Part shown: piece after piece, positions 42,021-49,712 of the stretch
Numbering within the stretch: the first letter of the stretch is position 1
Layout: each line of letters opens with the position of its first letter
DNA from: JAFGHJ01 sp964534175
GTDB taxonomy: Bacteria; Hydrothermota; UBA3072
Direction: 5' to 3'
DNA length: 64,000 nucleotides
Assembly: GCA_964534175.1 (NCBI GenBank)
Contig: CAZHNS010000008.1
Span: forward strand, 14,267 to 78,266
The notes under the pieces: model-generated
Database searches by the model: none
Told to the model about the DNA's origin: nothing
Seen by the model: the letters and a program-made list of their open reading frames with translations, nothing else
Program-made: the position numbers and the translations under genes

Positions 42021-42671
42021 TTAGAGTATTTCCTCCCCGAAGTAGTCGACCCTAAAGATGTATCCTTCGGCATCAGTGCGGAATTCGACGGCTCCGTTTC
42101 CGGCTTCATTGCTAAATGTAAATCCGTATCTTATATTGGTGAAATAGTTGTTTACTTCGACTGCAACTGTATCGTTAACAGGGTCGCGGAATATAGCGAA
42201 AAAAACGTCTCCCGAGTCTGCGACGATATCTGCGGTATAGTCAATACTTCCTGTTGTTGTATCGATAAAATGAACCATGTATGTGTTTTCGGTAACGTAT
42301 TTTTCGTGTTCCACAACAATTCCTTTCATGCCGACTGCATATGCTCTTGATCCTCCCGTGATCGGGTAGATGTAATGGACCCCTCCGGATTCCCATAACT
42401 CTAAAGAATAACCATTTTCATCATAGAGAGTTATATTTTCGTTGGGCGGTACTGTTTTTATTTCTTCGTCTTCCCCGGATGCCTTTCTAAAAATGATAAT
42501 GAGTAAACCGCTGGAGTCTTCAGCGACGTCCAGATTGTCACCATTGAAGTAGTATATCTCATAATCGGATATATCCGGCCCAGTAGAACCACTGCAGAAG
42601 GTTAGCAGAAGGGATAATAAGAGGAGTGCTACCCACAGTTTGCCGACTAAAAAGTAGCAATTTTTTCTCAT
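42021..42671 (-). CDS. Putative lipoprotein, copy A of a duplicated gene
   Basis: 216-aa exported protein of unknown family. ATG at 42671 behind AAAGGAGG; the upstream ATG at 42725 is rejected. The signal segment ends LLLTFCSGS, a slightly atypical lipobox with Cys26. The mature part has short beta strands (SDYEIYYFNGDNLDVAE ... GLLIIIFRKASG ... YSLELWESGGVHYIYPI). The first ~135 residues are almost identical to those of the gene at 45202; the last ~65 differ at about half of the positions. Both copies flank the GH67 gene. A role in glucuronoxylan binding is only suggested by position. Confidence 0.65.
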   Translation of the reverse strand: MRKNCYFLVGKLWVALLLLSLLLTFCSGSTGPDISDYEIYYFNGDNLDVAEDSSGLLIIIFRKASGEDEEIKTVPPNENITLYDENGYSLELWESGGVHYIYPITGGSRAYAVGMKGIVVEHEKYVTENTYMVHFIDTTTGSIDYTADIVADSGDVFFAIFRDPVNDTVAVEVNNYFTNIRYGFTFSNEAGNGAVEFRTDAEGYIFRVDYFGEEIL

Positions 42672-42731
42672 TTTTGCCTCCTTTTGTTTGGTATTAAAAT
42701 TTAATTGTTTTTTTGTATTAGTCAAGATTGA
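42265..42731 (-). repeat. Direct repeat A (467 bp) flanking GH67
   Basis: Covers the promoter-proximal region, SD and first two thirds of the lipoprotein gene. It matches 45446-45912 with only a handful of base differences (for example G/A at codon positions near 42284 and in the upstream T-run). Outside this block the two genes diverge sharply. Confidence 0.9.
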
Positions 42732-42776
42732 TATTTCTGGGCATATCGATAGTTAGGCTATTCCTATATAAATCCC

Positions 42777-42804
42777 TTGACATAGTTTATATTGTTCTTA
42801 TGAT
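42777..42804 (+). promoter_or_regulatory. Promoter of GH67 gene
   Basis: TTGACA (42777-42782), a 16-base spacer and TATGAT (42799-42804), about 40 bases before the ATG at 42844, with AAAGGAGG in the leader. Confidence 0.7.
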
Positions 42805-42843
42805 TTAAATTGTAACTATTTAAAGCAAAGGAGGATTTAGTAT

Positions 42844-45042
42844 ATGTTTTCAAAAGTCAAAAGAATTAATAATTCATTTGTTACATTGGTTTTCATAGTT
42901 TTTCTTTTATTGTTGATGCCTTTTAAGATGATGGCTGAAGACGGTTATAGATTGTGGCTCAGATATGATAGAATAGCTGACGGGAATAGTTTGAAGGAAT
43001 ATGGAGAAGATATTAAAGCAATTCATTTTCCGGGAGATTCACCTACTCTAAAAGCTGCACGCGCGGAATTGACAGAGGGTGTTGCCGGTTTGCTTGGGAT
43101 TCCGGTAAAATTTACGGATAAGCTTACCGAGAGCGGAACCCTGGTTGTAGGGACTCCGAAATCTTCGGGCGTTATTGCTTCTCTTTCTGTTACTAATAAA
43201 CTAAAAAATCTTGGCAGGGAAGGATACATAATCCAAAATGCTGTTGTAAAGGGTAAAAATTGTGTTATAGTTTCTGCCAACACAGATGTTGGTATATTGT
43301 ATGGAGTTTTTAATTTTCTTAAAATTCTTCAAACCAATAAAAGTCTTGATAATCTTTCTATAAGCGAGAACCCCAAGGTCGAATACAGACTTTTAAACCA
43401 TTGGGATAACCTCGACCGGACTTCTGAAAGAGGCTACGCAGGTTTTTCTATTTGGGATTGGCATAAACTTCCCGATTATGTTGACCCAAGATATAAGGAT
43501 TACGCAAGAGCCAATGCGTCAATCGGAATTAACGGAACCGTTTTGACGAACGTTAATGCAAATGCTTTAGTTTTAACCCCGATGTATCTGGAAAAATTGG
43601 CCGCCCTGGCTGATGTTTTTAGACCCTATGGAATACGGGTGTATCTTACTGCGCGTTTCAGTGCACCGATTCAAATTGGCGGACTCAAAACGGCAGACCC
43701 TCTAAACGAAAAGGTTAAAAAATGGTGGAAAGATAAAGTTGACGAAATCTATAAATACGTTCCTGATTTCGGAGGGTTTTTAGTTAAGGCGAATTCTGAA
43801 GGCCAGCCAGGACCCCAGAATTATAACCGCAGCCACGCAGAAGGAGCCAATCTTCTTGCAGAAGCTCTCGCACCTCACGGAGGAATCGTTATGTGGAGAG
43901 CTTTTGTTTATACCTACGATAAAAATGAAGACAGAGCAGAGCAGGCGTACAACGAGTTTGTACCTCTTGACGGAAAATTTAGAGATAACGTTTTAATACA
44001 GGCAAAAAACGGCCCCATAGATTTCCAACCACGTGAACCTTTCCATCCTCTTTTCGGCGCCATGAAAAAAACGCCTGTTATGGTAGAATTTCAAATAACA
44101 CAGGAATATTTAGGTTGTGCCACTCATTTAGTTTATCTGGCAACTCTATACAAAGAATGTCTGGAATCCGATACTTATGCTAAAGGAAAAGGGTCGACTG
44201 TGGCCAAGGTAATCGACGGTTCGCTTTTCGATTATCCGAACAGCGGGTTCGCCGGAGTTTCAAATGTCGGAACAGACAGAAACTGGACAGGGCATCATTT
44301 TGGCCAGGCAAACTGGTATTGTTTCGGGCGTCTTGCCTGGAATCATGAGCTTTCTGCGGAGGAAATTGCGGAAGAATGGATACGGATGACTTTTTCAAAC
44401 GATAAAGAGTTTGTAAATACTGTAAAAGAAATTATGATGGCTTCCAGGGATATAACTGTAAGTTATATGACTCCGCTAGGATTACATCATATAATGGCGG
44501 AGGGTCATCACTACGGTCCGGGTCCGTGGGTGGCGGTTTCCGGCAGACCCGATTGGACTTCCGTTTATTATCATCAGGCAGATTCAAATGGAATCGGATT
44601 CGACCGCACAGAAACAGGTTCTAACGCTTTAGGGCAGTATTACCCTGAAGTAAGAAAGAAATTTTCTGACCCCAAAAAATGTCCGGATGAATATCTCCTC
44701 TGGTTTCATCATTTGCCATGGGATTATAAAATGAAGTCCGGAAGGACTCTATGGGACGAACTTTGCTATAAATATTACAGCGGCGCCGATTCTGTAAAAT
44801 GGATGATTGACGAATGGTCTTCTCTGTCAGGGAAAATCGACGATGAAAGATTTGGACATGTGTCGACATTCCTGAAAATTCAGGCAAAAGAAGCCGTCTG
44901 GTGGAGAAATGCGTGTCTGTTGTATTTTAAAGAATATTCAAATATGGCTATACCTTCACAATATGAAAAACCGGAGAAGACACTCGAATATTACAAAAAT
45001 CTTAAATTCCCATACGCTCCGGGGATTAGACCTTCATGGTAA
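42844..45042 (+). CDS. GH67 alpha-glucuronidase, exported
   Basis: 732-aa enzyme that removes 4-O-methyl-glucuronic acid from xylo-oligosaccharides. Signal peptide to about residue 31 (MMAED). Order: N-terminal beta domain (LWLRYD ... GYIIQ), TIM barrel, C-terminal helical domain. The general acid is Glu319 in KANSEGQPGPQ, and one carboxylate of the inverting pair is Glu398 in FQPREPFHPLFG. The other position, an Asp in the AYDxFxPLDG motif of studied enzymes, reads AYNEFVPLDG here (Asn370-Glu371). It works with a xylanase such as the GH30 at 63246. Own promoter and terminator; duplicated lipoprotein genes on both sides. Confidence 0.93.
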   Translation: MFSKVKRINNSFVTLVFIVFLLLLMPFKMMAEDGYRLWLRYDRIADGNSLKEYGEDIKAIHFPGDSPTLKAARAELTEGVAGLLGIPVKFTDKLTESGTLVVGTPKSSGVIASLSVTNKLKNLGREGYIIQNAVVKGKNCVIVSANTDVGILYGVFNFLKILQTNKSLDNLSISENPKVEYRLLNHWDNLDRTSERGYAGFSIWDWHKLPDYVDPRYKDYARANASIGINGTVLTNVNANALVLTPMYLEKLAALADVFRPYGIRVYLTARFSAPIQIGGLKTADPLNEKVKKWWKDKVDEIYKYVPDFGGFLVKANSEGQPGPQNYNRSHAEGANLLAEALAPHGGIVMWRAFVYTYDKNEDRAEQAYNEFVPLDGKFRDNVLIQAKNGPIDFQPREPFHPLFGAMKKTPVMVEFQITQEYLGCATHLVYLATLYKECLESDTYAKGKGSTVAKVIDGSLFDYPNSGFAGVSNVGTDRNWTGHHFGQANWYCFGRLAWNHELSAEEIAEEWIRMTFSNDKEFVNTVKEIMMASRDITVSYMTPLGLHHIMAEGHHYGPGPWVAVSGRPDWTSVYYHQADSNGIGFDRTETGSNALGQYYPEVRKKFSDPKKCPDEYLLWFHHLPWDYKMKSGRTLWDELCYKYYSGADSVKWMIDEWSSLSGKIDDERFGHVSTFLKIQAKEAVWWRNACLLYFKEYSNMAIPSQYEKPEKTLEYYKNLKFPYAPGIRPSW

Positions 45043-45079
45043 TGTAGCATTAAGATATATATTGATTCTATATTAATAA

Positions 45080-45123
45080 ATAGGACAAAAAAGAATGATA
45101 TTAGAACTTTTTTGTCCTATTTT
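45080..45123 (+). terminator. Intrinsic terminator after GH67
   Basis: ATAGGACAAAAAAG (45080-45093) pairs perfectly with CTTTTTTGTCCTAT (45107-45120), loop of 13 bases, followed by TTT. Confidence 0.8.
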
Positions 45124-45201
45124 GAGTTGTCCGTGAGAAGTAGATTTTTTTTGCGCAGACTTCCCCTTGGTGACTTTGCAATTAATATCTCAAGGAGTTA
45201 T

Positions 45202-45852
45202 TTATAGATCGAGTATTTCTGAGTATATAACGGCGTAAATATATCCGTTTGACCTTGTCCGAAATTCAACTTCTCCATGCCCGATTTCGTTATTAAATTC
45301 GAACTCGTAAGCCATAATTGTTGAAGTGCCGGTTAGATCGACGGCTACGGTATCATTCAATGGGTCTTGAAATACAGCAATGAATTCATCTTCTTCAATT
45401 TCGACGATATCGGCGGTATAATCGATATGCCCGGTCGTCAAATCAATAAAATGAACCATGTATGTATTTTCGTTAACGTATTTTTCGTGTTCCACAACAA
45501 TTCCTTTCATGCCGACTGCATATGCTCTTGATCCTCCCGTGATCGGGTAGATGTAATGGACCCCTCCGGATTCCCATAACTCTAAAGAATAACCATTTTC
45601 ATCATAGAGAGTTATATTTTCGTTGGGCGGTACTGTTTTTATTTCTTCGTCTTCCCCGGATGCCTTTCTAAAAATGATAATGAGTAAACCGCTGGAGTCT
45701 TCAGCGACGTCCAGATTGTCACCATTGAAGTAGTATATCTCATAATCGGATATATCCGGCCCAGTAGAACCACTGCAGAAGGTTAGCAGAAGGGATAATA
45801 AGAGGAGTGCTACCCACAGTTTGCCGACTAAAAAGTAGCAATTTTTTCTCAT
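45202..45852 (-). CDS. Putative lipoprotein, copy B of the duplicated gene
   Basis: 216-aa paralogue of the product at 42021, same length, same start context (AAAGGAGG, ATG at 45852) and same signal segment. Residues 1 to about 135 are nearly identical between the copies; the C-terminal part (DIVEIEEDEFIAVFQDPLNDTVAVDLTG ... VEFRTRSNGYIYAVIYSEILDL) keeps the pattern but not the sequence. This looks like duplication with later gene conversion of the 5' part, or selection for divergence of a binding C-terminus. Function unknown. Confidence 0.65.
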   Translation of the reverse strand: MRKNCYFLVGKLWVALLLLSLLLTFCSGSTGPDISDYEIYYFNGDNLDVAEDSSGLLIIIFRKASGEDEEIKTVPPNENITLYDENGYSLELWESGGVHYIYPITGGSRAYAVGMKGIVVEHEKYVNENTYMVHFIDLTTGHIDYTADIVEIEEDEFIAVFQDPLNDTVAVDLTGTSTIMAYEFEFNNEIGHGEVEFRTRSNGYIYAVIYSEILDL

Positions 45853-45912
45853 TTTTGCCTCCTTTTGTTTGGTATTAAAATTTAATTGTTTTTTTATATT
45901 AGTCAAGATTGG
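45446..45912 (-). repeat. Direct repeat B (467 bp) flanking GH67
   Basis: Second copy of the block at 42265-42731, same orientation, offset 3181 bases. The two copies bracket the GH67 gene, so recombination between them would delete or amplify it. Confidence 0.9.
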
Positions 45913-46061
45913 GATAAGTGAGTGAATGGGTTTATGGAGCCTATCTGTTTAACTTAATGTTAAAAATTTAATTTGGCTTGCCAATAATGTTTTTTTGTAT
46001 ATGTTATGTAGGTTTTAAGAGATAAAATGGATAAGATAAAGCTTAAAAGTGAAGTTTTTTG

Positions 46062-46664
46062 ATGTTTACAAATATGATTTTACAAATAATTGGTAATACC
46101 GCTGGCACCAATAACCTTATTGCTCAGGGTATTGGGATGGTTGGGCTTATATTTGCTATTATTTCCTTTCAAAATAATAAGCGTAATCTTATTCTTCTCT
46201 TTCTGGGTATGGCACAGATGTGTTTTATTATTCATTTTGCGCTTTTAGAGGTATGGACTGCCTCCGCGATGAATATTGTAGGTGCCACCCGTACTTTCTT
46301 TTTTATGCTAAGGGGAAGAAAAAAATGGATGGACAGCGATTTAGTAATGTATCTTTTTATCAGTCTGTTTTTAATAGCGGGTATTTTATCCTGGCAAAAT
46401 TGGCTCAGTCTTTTACCTATCATGGCAATGGTTATCGAGACAATTGGTGTATGGCAGAGGGATCCCAGGAAAATACGTTTTATTGTCATGATACCACGTC
46501 CTATGTGGATTACATTTAATGCTATCCATCGCTCTTATGCGGGTGTTTTAACAGAGCTTTTTGTGATTACTTCTCTTATTGCAGGGATTGTTCGCTTCGA
46601 CATCCTGCCCTGGGTTAAAAAGAGAAACGGCGCAAAGAAACGAAGTGAGAATTCTTTAGAGTAA
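46062..46664 (+). CDS. YgjV-family inner-membrane protein
   Basis: 200-aa membrane protein with about six hydrophobic segments, of the Imp-YgjV family: IAQGIGMVGLIFAIISFQNNKRNLILLFLGMAQMCFIIHF, TASAMNIVGATRTFFFMLRGRKKW and the C-terminal MIPRPMWITFNAIHRSYAG. The family is widespread and its function is not established. The start is the ATG at 46062; a TTG directly upstream adds one residue. The SD is weak. It stands alone between the lipoprotein copy and the GH5 gene. Confidence 0.82.
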   Translation: MFTNMILQIIGNTAGTNNLIAQGIGMVGLIFAIISFQNNKRNLILLFLGMAQMCFIIHFALLEVWTASAMNIVGATRTFFFMLRGRKKWMDSDLVMYLFISLFLIAGILSWQNWLSLLPIMAMVIETIGVWQRDPRKIRFIVMIPRPMWITFNAIHRSYAGVLTELFVITSLIAGIVRFDILPWVKKRNGAKKRSENSLE

Positions 46665-46864
46665 TACAACTTAACCTAAATCTTTGCGCAAAGGACTATT
46701 TCTATTGACATTTTTTTAGTAGCGATTATTTTTCTTGCGATGTCTTGTTACTGGTTTTTTTCTTATAAGCTATACGGGAAAGATACAATCAGTTCGTCGT
46801 GCTCGAAGTATCCAGTAAATGTTAAATCAAAAATTAAATGGTAAAAATCAGAGGGAGGAATTAT

Positions 46865-47944
46865 ATGAAGTATCTAATTCGTTTGCTAATAATTGTTTTG
46901 ATTTTCTTATTTGTAATATCAGGTGTCTATGCAGAAGAAAAAAAAGAGATAAAAGTGGGAGATTATTGGTGGAATCAACCTCCTCCGGTAAAGCCAATCG
47001 AGAATCCGCATAAAAAAGACCTTCCTCTTATAAAGGTAAAAGAAAATGAATTTGTTAATCCCGGGGGTGAGACAGTTGTATTCCGCGGATTGGCGCCTGC
47101 TGACGCTGATAAGCTAGAAAGGCAAGGATACTGGAATAAAAAGTTTTTTGAAGAAATGAAGAAAATGGGTTCGAATATAATTCGTCTTCCGGTTCATCCT
47201 ATTGCGTGGAGAGAACGTACTCCAGAGGTTTATTTGAGACTGCTCGATGATGCGGTTCGGTGGTGTACAGAACTTAAAATGTATGTGATAATAGATTGGC
47301 ATAGTATAGGCAATCTTGAGATGGAACTTTTTCAGGATCCGAATTATAATACCACTAAAAAGGAAACCTATGAGTTCTGGAAGACTATCGCTAATCATTT
47401 TAAAGGAAACAACACAGTTGCTTTTTATGAGATATTCAACGAGCCCACTCACTATTTTGGTGCTCTGGGCAGTATGAGCTGGAGTGAGTGGAAAAAAATA
47501 AATGAAGATATAATTGGTTTAATCCGTGCGTATGATAAGGAAACTATTCCTCTGGTGGCAGGATTTGACTGGGCATATGATTTGAATAACGTTCGGTACG
47601 AACCTATTAATGCAAAGGGAATTGGTTATACTGCCCATCCATATCCGTATAAAAGAAAAAAACCATGGGAACCTAAATGGGATGAAAATTTCGGATTTGC
47701 TAAGGAGCAGTATCCCGTTGTGGTGACAGAGTTTGGATTCAGTTTTGAGGAAATAAAAAAGGGTGAAAATAAAGGATACGGAGAGGCTATAGTTAAGTAT
47801 CTTGAAGAAAGGGGGATTAGCTGGATTGCCTGGATTTTTGACGCCGATTGGCACCCTCAAATGCTTAAATCGTGGGAAGGCTATGAGCTTACAGGAAGCG
47901 GGGAGTTTTTTAAAAAGGCATTGCATGGAAAGGTCGGAAAATAA
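46865..47944 (+). CDS. GH5-family endoglucanase/mannanase
   Basis: 359-aa exported glycoside hydrolase. Signal peptide ending VYAEE, about residue 21. The (beta/alpha)8 barrel motifs are FRGLAPADADKLE, IIRLPVHPIAWRER, VIIDWHSIGN, the acid/base Glu193 in YEIFNEPTHYFG, YTAHPYPYK, and the nucleophile Glu289 in VVTEFGFSFEE, ending with SWIAWIFDADWHPQML. GH5 enzymes cleave beta-1,4-glucans or mannans; the subfamily is not assigned. The ATG at 46865 follows GGGAGG; the longer frame is rejected. With the epimerase at 12299 it could form a glucan/mannan route. Confidence 0.9.
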   Translation: MKYLIRLLIIVLIFLFVISGVYAEEKKEIKVGDYWWNQPPPVKPIENPHKKDLPLIKVKENEFVNPGGETVVFRGLAPADADKLERQGYWNKKFFEEMKKMGSNIIRLPVHPIAWRERTPEVYLRLLDDAVRWCTELKMYVIIDWHSIGNLEMELFQDPNYNTTKKETYEFWKTIANHFKGNNTVAFYEIFNEPTHYFGALGSMSWSEWKKINEDIIGLIRAYDKETIPLVAGFDWAYDLNNVRYEPINAKGIGYTAHPYPYKRKKPWEPKWDENFGFAKEQYPVVVTEFGFSFEEIKKGENKGYGEAIVKYLEERGISWIAWIFDADWHPQMLKSWEGYELTGSGEFFKKALHGKVGK

Positions 47945-47979
47945 TAATAAGAAAGTTGGTGTAAAAAAAGGAGTAATAG

Positions 47980-48423
47980 ATGTTAAAAGAATTTAAAGAA
48001 TTTGCTATGCGCGGAAACATGGTTGACATGGCAGTTGGTATTATAATAGGTGGCGCTTTTGGCACAATTGTCAAGTCTCTTGTGTCTGATGTAATAATGC
48101 CTCCGATAGGGTTGTTGTTGGGTAAAGTTGATTTTTCTAACCTCTTTATTGTGCTTAGGGGGAGAGATGCTTCATATGCTACACTCGCCGAAGCTCAGGC
48201 TGCAGGGGCTGTCACATTAAATTATGGCGCCTTTATTAATACAATAATAAGTTTTATTATTGTTGCTTTTGCGGTATTTCTAGTAATAAAGAATATTAAT
48301 CGCTTGAAAAGGGAAGAGCCGGCGCCCGAACCAACAACAAAAGAATGTCCTTATTGTCTTTCCGCTATACCTTTAGATGCTACGCGCTGTCCGTTTTGCA
48401 CTTCGTCTTTAAAAAGCGAATGA
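47980..48423 (+). CDS. mscL: Large-conductance mechanosensitive channel with zinc ribbon
   Basis: 147-aa MscL: LKEFKEFAMRGNMVDMAVGIIIGGAFGTIVKSLVSDVIMPPIG (amphipathic helix and pore helix M1), a periplasmic loop, M2 (NTIISFIIVAFAVFLVIKNINRLK), then a C-terminal zinc ribbon CPYCLSAIPLDATRCPFC instead of the plain helical bundle. It releases solutes during hypo-osmotic shock. The ribbon tail is found in a subset of MscL homologues and may bind a partner. It starts 35 bases after the GH5 gene; SD AAAAGGAG. Confidence 0.96.
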   Translation: MLKEFKEFAMRGNMVDMAVGIIIGGAFGTIVKSLVSDVIMPPIGLLLGKVDFSNLFIVLRGRDASYATLAEAQAAGAVTLNYGAFINTIISFIIVAFAVFLVIKNINRLKREEPAPEPTTKECPYCLSAIPLDATRCPFCTSSLKSE

Positions 48424-48615
48424 TCTTTGTAGATACAATATAAAAATTTAAGGTGTTTTATTAAGAAAGTAGACATAAGGTTTATTTTAATAACTTAATT
48501 CTTTACAGCATCAAGAAAGCCAGAATTATGCACTTGACTTTTCGAAAAAGTTTTTTATTATAATATAAGATTGGAACAATTGCATATTTGAAACGATTAC
48601 AGAAAAGGAGGTAGT
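48424..48615 (+). promoter_or_regulatory. Promoter region of sulfurtransferase operon
   Basis: TTGACT (48534-48539) with TATTAT (48556-48561, 16-base spacer); TATAAT at 48559-48564 is an alternative with 19 bases. AAAAGGAGG lies just before the ATG at 48616. Nothing else is visible in the gap. Confidence 0.5.
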
Positions 48616-49485
48616 ATGGAGAAAAATTATCCTTTGGGTGGAGGTGTTTTAAAGTGGGCTGAAGGTGGATGGCTTGAGGAAAATTTAGGTGGGGAATTTT
48701 CTATTGTAGATGTTCAGCCTAATATACACGATTATATTCTTGAGCACATTCCAGGTGCTGTCTATTTTAATCCTGACTTATTGAGGGTTCCATATAAAGG
48801 TAGGCCCGGTGCTTACATGCCGGAGAGGGCTGTAGAGTTGCTTTTCAGAAGGGTGGGACTTTCAAATGATTTTCCTGTGGTGGTTTATACTGGTGTTGGT
48901 GGTTTTAAGGGTTGGGGTGATGGTCTTGAACAAACGATGGTCGCCTATTCACTTATTAGGTTTGGGCATAACAAAGTTTATGTTCTGGATGGCGGTCTTA
49001 ATGATTGGAAAAAGAAAGGGAGAAAACTTACAAAAGATTTTCCGGTTATAGAAGAATCTGACTTTGAAGTGAAATTAAGGACAGATTACTGGCTTGAATA
49101 TGAGGATTTTAAGAAAATTAAGGATGGGGTAGGTGTAGTTCTGCTCGATGCAAGACCGGCAAATGTTTATGAGGGTCAGGGTCCCTGGATTAAGCCCGGG
49201 CACATACCCGGAGCGATAAATCTACCCTGGAAGAGTTTAATGGCCGAAGAGAATTCGACTCTTTTAAAAGACGAAGATGAAATTAGGGATATTTTGGATA
49301 AAAAAGGTATAGATTCGGATAAAACCATAATATGTTCATGCGGTACGGGAAGAGAGGCAACCAATGAGTTCATTATGTTTAAGTTTCTTCTTGGCTACCC
49401 AAAAGTAAAGATATATGAAGGTTCTTTTACAGAATGGTCCTCTTACCCTGATAACCCTACAGTAACCGGAGAAAATCCACGTTAA
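48616..49485 (+). CDS. Two-domain thiosulfate/3-mercaptopyruvate sulfurtransferase
   Basis: 289-aa rhodanese-type enzyme that moves sulfane sulfur to thiol or cyanide acceptors. The N-terminal domain (about 1-140) keeps the fold (VDVQPNIHDYILEHIPGAVYFN) but has no Cys in its loop (YTGVGGFKGWG). The C-terminal domain has catalytic Cys242 in CSCGTGREA plus the CH2-type entry GHIPGAINLPW. No signal peptide, so cytoplasmic. First of an operon with a 60-aa NrdD-tail-like protein and an MBL-rhodanese. SD AAAAGGAGG. Confidence 0.88.
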   Translation: MEKNYPLGGGVLKWAEGGWLEENLGGEFSIVDVQPNIHDYILEHIPGAVYFNPDLLRVPYKGRPGAYMPERAVELLFRRVGLSNDFPVVVYTGVGGFKGWGDGLEQTMVAYSLIRFGHNKVYVLDGGLNDWKKKGRKLTKDFPVIEESDFEVKLRTDYWLEYEDFKKIKDGVGVVLLDARPANVYEGQGPWIKPGHIPGAINLPWKSLMAEENSTLLKDEDEIRDILDKKGIDSDKTIICSCGTGREATNEFIMFKFLLGYPKVKIYEGSFTEWSSYPDNPTVTGENPR

Positions 49486-49502
49486 AAAAGGAGGTTTTTT
49501 TA

Positions 49503-49685
49503 ATGGAAGAAAACATTGTTGAAAGGAAGGAAAATTCGAAAGAAAAGGTTCTTGCAATCGGAGCAGAGGTGTATTCAAGGGTTGTAGGTTATTACCGTCC
49601 TGTTAAAAACTGGAATGACGGAAAAAGGGAAGAATTCAAGGATAGAAATTATCTGTCTCACAACTCTGAAGAGGTTGCCGCGTAG
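49503..49685 (+). CDS. Free-standing NrdD C-terminal-like (glycyl-radical tail) protein
   Basis: 60-aa protein with a strong SD (AAAGGAGG) 18 bases after the rhodanese gene, so a real gene. Its core, EVYSRVVGYYRPVKNWNDGK followed by EEFKDR, closely resembles the C-terminal tail of class III anaerobic ribonucleotide reductase NrdD, in which the Gly of the R-x-x-G-Y motif carries the radical; here that is Gly29. The zinc-binding Cys pairs that precede the tail in NrdD are absent. No NrdD body or NrdG activase is nearby. By analogy with YfiD/GrcA, the spare glycyl-radical part of pyruvate formate-lyase, it may be a replacement tail; this is inference. Confidence 0.65.
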   Translation: MEENIVERKENSKEKVLAIGAEVYSRVVGYYRPVKNWNDGKREEFKDRNYLSHNSEEVAA

Positions 49686-49712
49686 TTTATAGTTTAATAA
49701 GAGGAGAAAAAT

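Noticed and set aside
46704..46844. Open frame reading DIFLVAIIFLAMSCYWFF..., reminiscent of the N-terminus of CstA-like transporters
   Set aside because: It has no standard start codon or SD, only ATT, and ends after about 46 codons; at best a gene remnant, not supportable.
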